A stretch of 64,000 bases of DNA from Halalkalibacter oceani (GCF_023715705.1 NZ_JAMBOS010000002.1:248001-312000); one strand, 5' to 3'. Numbered from the stretch's first letter, positions 9,515 to 18,469 are shown. Program-made: numbers and translations. The notes: generated from the letters alone by a model not told the origin.

Positions 9515-10390
9515 ATGCCATCCTTCTTTTCAAACAAAAAGTTAATTATTCTGCTCGTCAGCATTATTATTTTAGTGGCGCTCATTGGCTACTCCCTCAC
9601 AGACCGTGAACGGGTGACAGGTCCAGAGCAAGTTGTACGCGATGCTGTTGGATGGGTGCAAACGATTTTTATGAAACCCGCATACGCTGTTGCGGGTTTC
9701 TTTGAAAATGTTCGGGATATTCATCATGTGTATGAGGAAAACAAGCTGCTAAAATCACGGCTTGAGGAATACGCACAAATTTCTGTTGAGCGGAATTTAT
9801 TACGGAATGAAAATGAAAATTTGAAAGAAATGCTTGATCTTGAAGAGAGTTTACATGATTATATGATTCGCACTGCGGTCGTCATTCACCGCAACCCGGA
9901 TCGCTGGTCGGAATATATGGGGATTAACAAAGGATCGGAGCACGGGGTCGAGCCGAATATGGGAATTGTCGATTCACGTGGCGGGCTTGTCGGTAAGGTG
10001 AAGCAGGTCAGTGAGTTTTCCTCCGTCGTGCAACTGCTTTCAGATAATGACCGGACTAACCGCGTTTCGGCGATGGTTTCGATGGACGAGCCTGAGTACG
10101 GCTTTATTGAAGGCTATGATGAAGAAACAGGCCTGCTTATTTTACGAAAGCTCGATATCGAAGCGGATATTGAACCGGGACTTATGGTGACAACATCAGG
10201 AAAAGGCGGGGTCTACCCAAGCGGCTTACTGATTGGGGAGATCGTTGCGGTTGAACCGGATGAGTACGGGCTTACCTTAAACGCGTATATCGAACCGACA
10301 GCTGATTTTTACGGGTTGGATTATGTTTATGTGATCGAGCGAACGAGCACGACCCTGGATTCTTCATTGCTTGAGGAGGAGGAATCGTGA
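9515..10390 (+). CDS. mreC: rod shape-determining protein MreC
   Basis: Bitopic scaffold of the elongasome that links MreB to wall synthases outside the membrane. The 291-residue protein has one N-terminal membrane helix (residues about 9-28), a coiled coil rich in Glu/Asn/Leu (about 70-110) and a C-terminal double beta-barrel with the GxxxGxV pattern around VDSRGGLVGKV. The acidic C-terminus ends EEEES. Its stop codon overlaps the mreD start by four bases (GTGA), which implies translational coupling. Confidence 0.95.
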   Translation: MPSFFSNKKLIILLVSIIILVALIGYSLTDRERVTGPEQVVRDAVGWVQTIFMKPAYAVAGFFENVRDIHHVYEENKLLKSRLEEYAQISVERNLLRNENENLKEMLDLEESLHDYMIRTAVVIHRNPDRWSEYMGINKGSEHGVEPNMGIVDSRGGLVGKVKQVSEFSSVVQLLSDNDRTNRVSAMVSMDEPEYGFIEGYDEETGLLILRKLDIEADIEPGLMVTTSGKGGVYPSGLLIGEIVAVEPDEYGLTLNAYIEPTADFYGLDYVYVIERTSTTLDSSLLEEEES

Positions 10391-10905
10391 GCCGGTTTTA
10401 CATTCCAAGCCTTGTCTTTGTTCTGCTGATTATCGAAGGGACCTTATTTCAGCTTGTGACCCCGACTCATACCGATTCCGTTCTCGTTCCCCGGTTTCTG
10501 ATCGTGATGGTTGTCTTAATCGGGCTCCATTTTGGACGGCAAAGCAGTCTGCTTTACGGGCTCGCCTTTGGCTTTTGTTATGACATTGTCTACACACAAC
10601 TGCTTGGCGTATATGCGTTCGGACTCGCTTTTATCGGTTATTTTTTCATTTTTTTCTCGAAGCGGATTCAAGACTCACTTTTGATCCAGCTGATGCTCAT
10701 TTTGTGTGCGATTGTGTTTTTTGAGTATTATCAGTACGGTCTTTATTTGTTGATCGGCTTAACTGATCTACCGGCGGCGTCTTTTGCGATCGAGCGTCTT
10801 TTTCCAAGTGTGATTTTAAACAGCGCGTTTGCGATTTTAATCTATTATCCGGCGCGTAAACTGTTTGAACATGTGAAAAAGCAGGCCAATCTTCGCGCGC
10901 GGTAA
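10387..10905 (+). CDS. mreD: rod shape-determining protein MreD
   Basis: Integral membrane partner of MreC. The 172 residues are almost wholly hydrophobic, with five or six predicted membrane segments and a basic C-terminus. The GTG start lies inside the mreC stop region, with GAGGAGG about four bases before it. Position and size match MreD. Confidence 0.92.
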   Translation: MSRFYIPSLVFVLLIIEGTLFQLVTPTHTDSVLVPRFLIVMVVLIGLHFGRQSSLLYGLAFGFCYDIVYTQLLGVYAFGLAFIGYFFIFFSKRIQDSLLIQLMLILCAIVFFEYYQYGLYLLIGLTDLPAASFAIERLFPSVILNSAFAILIYYPARKLFEHVKKQANLRAR

Positions 10906-11084
10906 TCGGAGAAGCGAGGACATTGCCGAGAAAAAGAGGGTTTGTTTGCCGGACTGTTGAATTATGAATGTATAGTCTTTGTTTTTTCAAAGTGTCGATG
11001 CCAGCAGTGCTAAAAAGGCGTTCATTGGATAACCATCAAGATCGATTGCTGTATCAAAGTGAGTCAGGCTGAGGTGAAACACGA

Positions 11085-11774
11085 ATGACGCAAAAAAAGC
11101 AACATGTAACGATAAAAGGAACAAAGGAAGGGCTCATCTTCCAGCTGGATGACCATTGCTCTTACGAGTCATTGCTATCGGAATTACGTGAGAAGCTCTC
11201 ATCCAAGCATTATCAGGATAGTGAAGGGCGAAATACGCTTGTAAAAGTCAATGTAGGTCATCGCTATCTTAATTCCGCCGAAAAAGAGGAGCTGTCGCAG
11301 CTGATTACCGAAGGCCGCAATTTGATTGTCGAGGAATTTGAATCCGAGGTGCTTTCAACGGAAGAAGCCGAGCTTCTTCGCCAGCAGGAGCAGGTCGTGA
11401 CACTCACGCGGATTATCCGCTCAGGTCAAGTCTTGAAAATACGTGGCGATGTCCTGCTGATCGGCGATGTTAATCCCGGTGGCACCATCATGGCGACGGG
11501 AAGCATTTATATTGTCGGGGCGTTGCGCGGGATCGCTCATGCCGGCTTTCAAGGTGATGAGTCAGCGGTCATTGCAGCTTCGGTGATGGCTCCGTCACAG
11601 CTCAGAATTGCCGAGGGGATTCGACAATTCGAGACGGATTCTTCCGATAAGGAAGAAGAGATTATGACAAGTGCCTTTTTGGACGAGCATGCAAGAGTCC
11701 AGCTTGGGCGAGTGCAGCAGCTTCTTCATACGCATCCTGTCGATATTCAAAACGAAAAGCAAGTGCTAGATTAA
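11085..11774 (+). CDS. minC: septum site-determining protein MinC
   Basis: Inhibitor of FtsZ ring assembly near the poles. The 229-residue protein has an N-terminal alpha/beta domain (about 1-105) and a C-terminal right-handed beta-helix (about 120-200) with the expected Gly-rich rungs, including RSGQVLKIRGDVLLIGDVN and SIYIVGALRGIAHAG. ATG 11085 follows GAGGTGAA. The 180-bp gap after mreD holds no gene. Confidence 0.95.
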   Translation: MTQKKQHVTIKGTKEGLIFQLDDHCSYESLLSELREKLSSKHYQDSEGRNTLVKVNVGHRYLNSAEKEELSQLITEGRNLIVEEFESEVLSTEEAELLRQQEQVVTLTRIIRSGQVLKIRGDVLLIGDVNPGGTIMATGSIYIVGALRGIAHAGFQGDESAVIAASVMAPSQLRIAEGIRQFETDSSDKEEEIMTSAFLDEHARVQLGRVQQLLHTHPVDIQNEKQVLD

Positions 11775-11800
11775 GAAAGTGATAGAAAGGGGTCTTCAAT

Positions 11801-12595
11801 GTGGGTGAGGCAATCGTCATTACAAGTGGAAAAGGTGGCGTAGGAAAAACGACGACATCAGCTAATATCGGCACCGCTCTTGCGCTGTCGGGGAAGAAAG
11901 TTTGCTTAGTGGATACAGACATTGGTCTTCGCAATCTTGATGTTGTAATGGGGCTGGAAAATCGAATCATCTACGACCTCGTCGATGTGACCGAAGGACG
12001 CTGTAAGCTGAAACAGGCTTTAATAAAAGATAAGCGTTTTGACTGCTTATACCTGCTCCCGGCTGCACAGACGCAGGATAAATCGGCTGTGGAACCGGAG
12101 CAGATGAAGAGCATTATTGATGAATTAAAACAGGAATACGACTATGTGCTCATTGATTGTCCAGCCGGGATCGAACAAGGCTTTAAAAATGCGATTGAAG
12201 GTGCCGATAAGGCGATTGTCGTCACGACGCCGGAAGTCCCAGCTGTGCGGGATGCGGACCGGATCATCGGCCTGCTGGAGCAAAGGGATATCGAATCGCC
12301 CAAGCTGATCGTGAACCGGATTCGCGGTCATATGATGAAAAATGGAGAAATGTTGGACGTCGATGAGATTACATCGATTTTGGCGATTGATTTGCTTGGG
12401 ATCGTCGTCGATGACGAAGAGGTTATCAAGCAGGCCAATAAAGGAGAGCCTATTGCGCTATTAACGACGAGCAAGGCGTCTATCGCCTATCGCAATATTG
12501 CCAGACGAATTTTAGGAGAAACGGTGCCGTTAATGTCACTCGAAGAAAATAAGGGCGTCTTCGCGAAGATTAAGCAGTTTTTTAGTGTAAGATAA
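11801..12595 (+). CDS. minD: septum site-determining ATPase MinD
   Basis: Deviant Walker A ATPase that carries MinC to the membrane. The 264-residue protein starts at GTG 11801 (MGEAIVITSGKGGVGKTTTS), has Walker B (VLIDCPAGIE), and ends with an amphipathic membrane-targeting helix (GVFAKIKQFFSVR). An ATG two bases upstream is out of frame. A strong terminator follows directly, so unlike Bacillus subtilis, spoIVFA is not the next gene. Confidence 0.97.
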   Translation: MGEAIVITSGKGGVGKTTTSANIGTALALSGKKVCLVDTDIGLRNLDVVMGLENRIIYDLVDVTEGRCKLKQALIKDKRFDCLYLLPAAQTQDKSAVEPEQMKSIIDELKQEYDYVLIDCPAGIEQGFKNAIEGADKAIVVTTPEVPAVRDADRIIGLLEQRDIESPKLIVNRIRGHMMKNGEMLDVDEITSILAIDLLGIVVDDEEVIKQANKGEPIALLTTSKASIAYRNIARRILGETVPLMSLEENKGVFAKIKQFFSVR

Positions 12596-12615
12596 GGCGA
12601 CTTGAAACGATAGCG

Positions 12616-12660
12616 GAAAGAATCAGGCCCAAAGCGCAATGCTTTGGGCCTGATTCTTTC
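12616..12660. terminator. bidirectional terminator between minD and receiver gene
   Basis: GAAAGAATCAGGCCCAAAGC pairs perfectly with GCTTTGGGCCTGATTCTTTC around a 5-base loop, with A and T tracts on both sides. It serves both convergent genes. Confidence 0.9.
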
Positions 12661-13024
12661 ATATAATGGTAAGTGTTTGTTTGACAGAGGTTTCAACGGT
12701 CTGGCGGAATTCATGAATGGAGAAAGGCTTATCCAGATAAGTAATATTCTTTTCACTATGAACACGCTGTTGACGCCCGGTCGTCAAGACAAGGATCGGT
12801 GTTGTCGTCTGTTGTTCCAATGCAGTAATAAAAGCCAGCGTGCTTTCATTTTGCAGTTGATCACTGACAATAATCAGGTGGAAGGAGATTCTTGTTTCTA
12901 TTTCTAAAAAAGAATCCGCCTCTGGATAGTGCAGCACCTCTGCACCCAGCTGAGTCAGATGATATTCCATTAATGTAGCATGACTTGGCTCGTCCTCAAG
13001 TAAGGCGACTAAAAATGACCCCAT
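12659..13024 (-). CDS. stand-alone response regulator receiver protein
   Basis: A 121-residue CheY-like receiver with no output domain. The acidic pocket (EDE, residues 10-12), the phosphoacceptor Asp in IIVSDQL (about residue 55), the Thr of VLTTG and the Lys of DKPFS are all present, so it should be phosphorylatable. No kinase gene is adjacent. The start lies behind AAAGGGGAAC on the minus strand. It lies between minD and moaB, where the Bacillus subtilis map has spoIVFA. Partner and role unknown. Confidence 0.85.
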   Translation of the reverse strand: MGSFLVALLEDEPSHATLMEYHLTQLGAEVLHYPEADSFLEIETRISFHLIIVSDQLQNESTLAFITALEQQTTTPILVLTTGRQQRVHSEKNITYLDKPFSIHEFRQTVETSVKQTLTII

Positions 13025-13272
13025 ACGTTGTTCCCCTTTTCTCTTTATAACTCTTCTTTCTTAATAGTAAAAGTAGTTTGAGAAGTTTGCAAGACCTAAA
13101 GATCAAGAGAACAAATCAAATACTAGGACTATCGGATGAAAGAGTGAGGAGAAAGGAGAATAAATGGTTTAACAGAGGCATAGAAAGGTAATGGATGAGA
13201 TAGGGCTATTTGAATACGCTGGAAGTTTACATAAGCAAGTATGGAAACGATGTTGAAAAGGTGGAGAAGAAC

Positions 13273-13791
13273 ATGAAAAAGGAACATATTGAAGAGGCCA
13301 GTAAAAACGTCCGTTGTATGATTTTGACAGTTTCAGGTACAAGAACGTATGAGAATGATGAAAGCGGCACGCTGATTCGGAAGCTTTTAGAAGAGAATGG
13401 ACATATGGTGACCGAATACCAAATTGTCAAGGATGAATACAGCCAAATTCAGCATTGGTTAAAAATCGCCGCAAGCCGTGCCGATATCGACGCGATATTA
13501 ATTACGGGCGGGACGGGTATTGCCTTGCGCGATACAACCCACGAGGCAGTGCGGGACAGTTTGGATAAAGAAATGCCGGGATTTGGCGAGATTTTCCGCT
13601 ATTTAAGCTTTAAAGAAGACGTCGGGACGGCGGCGATTTTAAGCAGAGCCATCGCCGGTGTTCGTGACGGCAAAGCGATTTTTTCAATGCCGGGCGCGAC
13701 GGGAGCAGTGAAGCTGGCGATGGAGCGGATTATCATCCCGGAGCTATGTCACGTCATTGAGGAGATTCTTCAGGATCAAATGAGGATGTAA
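13273..13791 (+). CDS. moaB: molybdenum cofactor biosynthesis protein MoaB/Mog family
   Basis: MoCF-fold protein expected to act in molybdopterin adenylylation. The 172-residue protein contains ILITGGTGIALRDTTHEAV, the pterin-binding signature, and MPGATGAVKLAMERII. ATG 13273 lies six bases after AAGGTGGAG. A TTG at 13210 is in frame but has no binding site. No other moa/moe gene is near. Followed by a repeat-type hairpin at 13960. Confidence 0.92.
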   Translation: MKKEHIEEASKNVRCMILTVSGTRTYENDESGTLIRKLLEENGHMVTEYQIVKDEYSQIQHWLKIAASRADIDAILITGGTGIALRDTTHEAVRDSLDKEMPGFGEIFRYLSFKEDVGTAAILSRAIAGVRDGKAIFSMPGATGAVKLAMERIIIPELCHVIEEILQDQMRM

Positions 13792-13909
13792 GGCAACAGG
13801 GGGACCTTGGCTCGATTAACGTTCGCCATGAAGGAAGCCGCTTGATGGAGCTTCGCATCGACTTGAGACAAAACCGGCTTAGCGATAGTAACAATCGCTG
13901 CTTAAAGAG

Positions 13910-13994
13910 CTTGAGAAAAAACTAGCTTTGGACCTCCTGGCAATGGCTTCACACGCCACAAGCCCGTTGTGAGAAACCCACTCACAACGGGCTT
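13910..13994. repeat. 85-bp intergenic repeat with terminator hairpin (copy A)
   Basis: The perfect stem AAGCCCGTTGTGAG / CTCACAACGGGCTT (13960-13994, loop AAACCCA) sits between convergent moaB and aldo/keto reductase genes. The reverse complement of 34131-34214 matches this hairpin at 34 of 35 bases and also matches the flank (CTTGAG, AAAAC, AGCTTTG, TGGCAAT in the same order). A further partial left end (CTTGAGACAAAACCGGCTT) begins at 13862. Confidence 0.75.
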
Positions 13995-14016
13995 TAAAAG
14001 ATCGTGGAGGCATTGC

Positions 14017-14940
14017 TTAGTTTTGATGCTGGGTATACTTGCTGGGCTTCGTGAGCTGCTGTAATGTGTTGATGTCTTCCTGCGTCAGCCCGGCATGCTG
14101 TACCGCTTTGCAGCTCGCAATTATTTGCTCGGGCTTGCTGGCTCCGGCGACGACGGAGGCGACGACTGGGGAAGCTAAGCAATAGCCAAGCGCCATCGCA
14201 TGGATGTCTTTTTCGCCGGTCATGTTTTCTGACAGTTTATTCCTTAATGTTTCTAATTCTTCATAGCTATAATCGAGATAGCCATTTTCCCTGATCGCTG
14301 CCGAAGCTTTCGCCAATGGCCGGTTTGTGAGCAGTCCTTTCGCGAGTGGCCCCCTTGCCAGCACGCTGATGGTATGCTCCTCTAATAAAGGAAATAGAGA
14401 CTCGGGGCGTCTGTCGAGCAGGCTGTACTGCATCATCACACTGACGATGGAAGAGCGTTTGACATACTCGCGAATCACATTAGGCCGAATAGAAGAAATA
14501 CCATAGTAACGAATGACTCCCTCCTGTTTTAACTCCTCAAACGCTTCAATTGTTTCATCGATGTCATCTTCAATTGTTCCGCCATGCAGTTGAAATAAAT
14601 CGATATAATCGGTCTGAAGGCGTGTAAGGCTTTGTTTTAACGCGGCTTTGATATGCTTTTTCGAAGGGTCCCAGCTCCAGCCTTCTTTTCCGGGCTCAAA
14701 ACGATTCCCTGCTTTCGTCGCCAGAATGATTTCGCCTCGCTTCGGCTTGATCACTTCCCCGATGATCGTCTCGTTCATTCCCTGGTCGTATAGATCAGCT
14801 GTATCGAGATAATTGATCCCTTCCGCGAGCGCGGCGTCAATAACCGCTGCAGCCTCTCTTTTGTTTGTGCCGATGCTCATGCATCCTAAACCAATTTCAC
14901 TAACGATAAGCTCCGAGTTGCCAATGCGGCGTTTGTTCAT
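14017..14940 (-). CDS. aldo/keto reductase
   Basis: NAD(P)H-dependent oxidoreductase with a TIM-barrel fold. The 307-residue protein shows the catalytic tetrad: Asp and Tyr in YLDTADLYDQG, Lys in LATKAG, and His in LFQLHGG. The C-terminal cofactor-binding region includes VVAGASKPEQI. The chosen start (MNKRRIGNSELIVSEIG) lies behind AGAGGATGG; longer in-frame starts are possible. Substrate unknown; it resembles the general stress-type reductases of Bacillus. It belongs to the insert between minD and spoIVFA. Confidence 0.88.
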   Translation of the reverse strand: MNKRRIGNSELIVSEIGLGCMSIGTNKREAAAVIDAALAEGINYLDTADLYDQGMNETIIGEVIKPKRGEIILATKAGNRFEPGKEGWSWDPSKKHIKAALKQSLTRLQTDYIDLFQLHGGTIEDDIDETIEAFEELKQEGVIRYYGISSIRPNVIREYVKRSSIVSVMMQYSLLDRRPESLFPLLEEHTISVLARGPLAKGLLTNRPLAKASAAIRENGYLDYSYEELETLRNKLSENMTGEKDIHAMALGYCLASPVVASVVAGASKPEQIIASCKAVQHAGLTQEDINTLQQLTKPSKYTQHQN

Positions 14941-15065
14941 CACAACCATCCTCTCTGTTTTCGTATTTTCCAGTCTAATCGGTCTCACACTATCTATTAT
15001 GGCATATCAAAAACGGACAAGTCATATAGTTTAGTAAAGAGCTTGGCAAAAAGAGGGGGGAGGAC

Positions 15066-15860
15066 ATGTCCAATCGGTTAAACAAGGTGCGCAGAGAATT
15101 GGAAAAGAAGCGACGGCAGATTGACAGCAGTCGAAAAGGACGGGAGAGAGCGGTTCCGTTGCTGATGAACCGGCATGAGGAGTCGAGAGAAGATTTTGAC
15201 GTATATGTCCATCAGGAGAAGGGGGACCGGGAGCAGCGCGGAAGGCCGGGTGATTTTCTTGTCTTTCGTATTATGACGGCGGTTTGCTTGGCGCTTATGA
15301 TCGCGATTCTGTTTAAGTCCACTTCTCCACAGCTGAATGGAATGAAGACCTTTATTACTAACGCCTATGAACAGGAGCTGCAATTTGCAGCAATTGCCAA
15401 CTGGTATGAAAACCAGTTCGGAAGGCCCCTTGCCCTCGTTCCGGTCAATCAGGAGATGGCTCAGGGAGATCCGGAGGAGCAGGTTGAAATGGTCTATGCT
15501 TTGCCGGCAGCGGGGACGATCCGCGAAGATTTTCAGCAAAACGGCAGCGGGATTTTGATTGAAACAGGAGTTGAGGCTGAGGTCGAAGCCGTGAAAGGCG
15601 GATATGTGATTTCCGTCGGGGAACGTGAGGAGGAGAACCTTGGAAAAACGGTGGTCGTTCAGCATTATGATGGGACAGAATCACTTTACGGGATGCTTGA
15701 CGACATCAGTGTGAAGATGTATGACCATATCCAGGCAGGGGCGAAGATCGGCACCGTTTCAATTAACGAAGAAGCAGAAGCGCAAAAAGGAATTTTTTAT
15801 TTCGCGTTAAAAAAGGACGAACATTATATTGATCCAACAGATGTCCTTTCCTTTGAATAA
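15066..15860 (+). CDS. spoIVFA: stage IV sporulation protein FA, M23-like regulator of SpoIVFB
   Basis: Holds the SpoIVFB protease in an inactive complex in the mother-cell membrane around the forespore. The 264-residue protein has a basic cytoplasmic N-terminus, one membrane segment (about residues 70-90), and a C-terminal LytM/M23-like domain (about 150-264) ending with the YFALKKDEHYIDPTDVL pattern. Metal-ligand histidines typical of active M23 enzymes are not evident, as in other SpoIVFA. ATG 15066 follows GGGGGGAGGA. Coupled to spoIVFB. Confidence 0.93.
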   Translation: MSNRLNKVRRELEKKRRQIDSSRKGRERAVPLLMNRHEESREDFDVYVHQEKGDREQRGRPGDFLVFRIMTAVCLALMIAILFKSTSPQLNGMKTFITNAYEQELQFAAIANWYENQFGRPLALVPVNQEMAQGDPEEQVEMVYALPAAGTIREDFQQNGSGILIETGVEAEVEAVKGGYVISVGEREEENLGKTVVVQHYDGTESLYGMLDDISVKMYDHIQAGAKIGTVSINEEAEAQKGIFYFALKKDEHYIDPTDVLSFE

Positions 15861-15861
15861 C

Positions 15862-16728
15862 ATGCGCGATTTGCTGATCAAAGTCAAAATCAACCCTTTG
15901 TTTTGGCTTGTGCTCGGAATCGGGGTTGCGACTGGATACTTTCGTGAAGTGCTGATGGTTTTCCTGATTGTGTTTATTCATGAGCTTGGTCATGCCGTGG
16001 CTGCTATCGCTTTTAAATGGCGGATTTATAAAATAGAGCTGCTCCCCTTTGGCGGTGTGGCAGAAGTGGATCATGGCGGAAATCGTCCCATTTATGAAGA
16101 AGCGATCGTGATCATCGCCGGGCCTTTGCAGCATCTTTGGCTGATGCTCGCCTCGTTTGCCTGCATCGGACTACCTTTCTGGAGTGCGGACGATCACCAG
16201 CTGTTTGTCTGGCACAATCTGATGATCCTCGGCTTTAATCTGCTGCCTGTGCTTCCGCTCGATGGAGGGCGGCTGCTCCATCTTTGGCTTACGGCTGTCT
16301 TTCCTTATCAGAAAGCGTTGCTGCGCGCGCGCCAGTTTTCACTCGGGGCGCTCGTCCTGCTCGTGCTACTTAGTGCGGTCTATTTTCCGTTTCATTTAAA
16401 TTTATGGGTCGTGATTTCCTTTTTATTACTGGCCAATTATCTTGAGTGGAAGCAGCGTCATTATCATTTCATACGATTTCTCATGACTCGTTCAAATGAA
16501 AATGGGTTCCGGCGTCATTCCGTGATCCGCGTCAAGGATTCACTTGCCGTACGGGAGGCAGTCAAGCAATTGCGGAGGGGCTACCAGCACGATTTTCGTA
16601 TTTACCGTACGCGGCGCGCGACTATCGCAGATGTAACGGAAGCCGAGCTTCTGCAAGCTTTTTTTCAAATGAAAAACCCCCATGCCCCTCTTTCTTCATT
16701 TGCCTTTGTCCAGGACGACAGAAAATAA
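15862..16728 (+). CDS. spoIVFB: stage IV sporulation protein FB, intramembrane metalloprotease
   Basis: Site-2-protease-type enzyme that cleaves pro-sigma-K. The 288-residue polytopic protein has the zinc motif HELGH at residues 40-44 and the third ligand in LPLDGGRLL, and ends with a CBS-like domain. ATG 15862 lies one base after the spoIVFA stop and gives an N-terminus aligned with Bacillus subtilis SpoIVFB (MRDLLIKVKINPLFW). It lacks a clear binding site, so translation may be coupled. Alternatives inside spoIVFA are ATG 15841 and TTG 15829, the latter behind AAAAGGACG. Confidence 0.93.
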   Translation: MRDLLIKVKINPLFWLVLGIGVATGYFREVLMVFLIVFIHELGHAVAAIAFKWRIYKIELLPFGGVAEVDHGGNRPIYEEAIVIIAGPLQHLWLMLASFACIGLPFWSADDHQLFVWHNLMILGFNLLPVLPLDGGRLLHLWLTAVFPYQKALLRARQFSLGALVLLVLLSAVYFPFHLNLWVVISFLLLANYLEWKQRHYHFIRFLMTRSNENGFRRHSVIRVKDSLAVREAVKQLRRGYQHDFRIYRTRRATIADVTEAELLQAFFQMKNPHAPLSSFAFVQDDRK

Positions 16729-16812
16729 GAGCAGGATAATTGTCGAGCAGCCGGGACAAGAATAAGGTACAATAGAGGGTAGAATGTTCATGAACAAAAG
16801 GGGTTACGAGCA

Positions 16813-18318
16813 GTGAAAAAGATCTACTTCAATATGGCGACGAGAGAACGGCGGGCGGCGATTGTGGAGAACGGCGAAGTGGTCGAGCTGATGATTGAAC
16901 GTCCCGTACATAACCGTGTGGTGAGCAGTGTTTACCGTGGAAAGGTGGTCAATGTGCTGCCGGGGATGCAGGCGGCATTCATCGATATTGGACGTGACAA
17001 GAACGGCTTTCTGTACCGCGATGATTTGCTTTCTTTTCATTTATCAACGGAGGATGAGGCCGAGAAAAAGCGCAGAAGTATTTCCGAATTTGTGAAGGAA
17101 GGCGAAGAGATTCTCGTCCAGGTGACAAAGGAAGGGTTTGGGACAAAAGGGCCGCGCTTGACGGGAGTCGTCTCATTTCCGGGCAAATTTATCGTTTACA
17201 TGCCGCAGGGAGGCTATGTTGGGGTGTCGCGCCGCTTTTCCTCCGAGGAAGAAAGGGAGCGCCTGCGGCAGGTCGGGGAATCCTTGCTTGAAGGAGAGGA
17301 AGGGCTGATTATTCGTACTTCGTGTGAAGGACAGTCCGCGGACGTAATCGCAAGCGAGCTCCAATTTATGCGCGCGCGCTGGCAGAAGCTGTGGGAAGAG
17401 GAAAAGCATCGCAAAGCGCCTGCGCTTATCCATCAGGATACCGGCTTAATTGAGCGGATCATGCGCGACTTTTCTTTTGCCACGGTCAGCGAAATCGTTG
17501 TTGACCACCTGGAGGAATACCGTCAGCTCAAGGGGCTGCTCGCTCCTTATGGTCAATCAGAAACGATGCTCCGCTTATACCGTGAGAAGGAGAACATCTT
17601 TACCGCATTCGGGATTGAAAAGGAACTGGAACGGGCGATGAAACGGCAGATCTGGCTGAAAAACGGCGCTTATTTAATGATCGATCAAACGGAGGCGCTG
17701 ACGGTGATTGATGTCAATACCGGTAAATTCACCGGTAAGACAAATCTCCATGACACGATTCGCAAAACGAATGCCGAGGCGGCGAAGGAAATTGCCAAAC
17801 AGCTGCGCCTCCGTGATATTTCCGGGATCATTATCATTGACTTCATCGATATGAAGCGTGAGGATGACCAGAAATATGTCCTGGAAACCTTTGAACAGGC
17901 GCTCAAGCGTGACCGGACGAAAACGAGCATTCACGGCCTGACCGGCCTTGGTCTGGTGGAAATGACGAGAAAAAAAATCAGGCAGAACCTGCAAGCAAGC
18001 CTATCAAAGGCATGTCCGACGTGCAGCGGCAAAGGAGCAGTGCTTTCAGATGAGGCACAGGCGTTTAAGATTGAACGCCAGCTTTGGGAGTATCGCGGAA
18101 TGGTGGAGGAAGCGCTCGTGCTTGAGCTCCCTTCTCATGTCGCGACCGTTTTATTCGGGGCGAAATCAGAGCATTTAAAAAGGCTGGAAGAGGCGCTTGG
18201 CTTTCGGATTCTTGTCTTTCCAAACCGGAAAATGGCCGAAGAAAACTTTGCGATCCGCTTTATCGGCACGCTGACTGAGGCTTCGGCCCAGCTTGAACGA
18301 TTGAAGGCGGAAGCATAA
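16813..18318 (+). CDS. rng: ribonuclease E/G family protein
   Basis: Endoribonuclease that cuts single-stranded RNA, acting in rRNA and mRNA processing. The 501-residue protein has the S1 domain (VVSSVYRGKVVNVLPGMQAAFIDIG), the DNase I-like catalytic domain with VIDVNTGKF and IIIDFID, and the zinc-link CPTCSGKG near residue 400. The GTG start at 16813 follows AAAGGGG at a rather long spacing. It lies between spoIVFB and rplU, where Bacillus subtilis has no such gene but several other bacilli do. A small hairpin after its stop overlaps the rplU promoter. Confidence 0.94.
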   Translation: MKKIYFNMATRERRAAIVENGEVVELMIERPVHNRVVSSVYRGKVVNVLPGMQAAFIDIGRDKNGFLYRDDLLSFHLSTEDEAEKKRRSISEFVKEGEEILVQVTKEGFGTKGPRLTGVVSFPGKFIVYMPQGGYVGVSRRFSSEEERERLRQVGESLLEGEEGLIIRTSCEGQSADVIASELQFMRARWQKLWEEEKHRKAPALIHQDTGLIERIMRDFSFATVSEIVVDHLEEYRQLKGLLAPYGQSETMLRLYREKENIFTAFGIEKELERAMKRQIWLKNGAYLMIDQTEALTVIDVNTGKFTGKTNLHDTIRKTNAEAAKEIAKQLRLRDISGIIIIDFIDMKREDDQKYVLETFEQALKRDRTKTSIHGLTGLGLVEMTRKKIRQNLQASLSKACPTCSGKGAVLSDEAQAFKIERQLWEYRGMVEEALVLELPSHVATVLFGAKSEHLKRLEEALGFRILVFPNRKMAEENFAIRFIGTLTEASAQLERLKAEA

Positions 18319-18326
18319 AGCAGCCG

Positions 18327-18356
18327 TTGACAGAGCTGCTTTATTTGTGCTAAAAT
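18327..18356 (+). promoter_or_regulatory. promoter for rplU operon
   Basis: A consensus TTGACA (18327-18332) is followed after 18 bases by TAAAAT (18351-18356). The -35 sits in the loop of a small AAGCAGC/GCTGCTT hairpin that may end rng transcription. Confidence 0.75.
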
Positions 18357-18359
18357 AGC

Positions 18360-18469
18360 GCTTGTTAGTTATTTGGTCGCACCCAAACGACTACAACCGC
18401 TCAGAGAAGGTCGCAAACGGATTTTTCCTACCTTTGATGGCGAGTCTGAGTATATGAGGAGGTGCAAGT
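18360..18469 (+). promoter_or_regulatory. ribosomal protein L21 leader
   Basis: The roughly 110-base untranslated leader between promoter and rplU holds several short GC-rich complementary segments. Position and length match the L21 leader family known in Firmicutes, thought to mediate autoregulation by L21. The call is by context; the fold was not computed. Confidence 0.6.
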
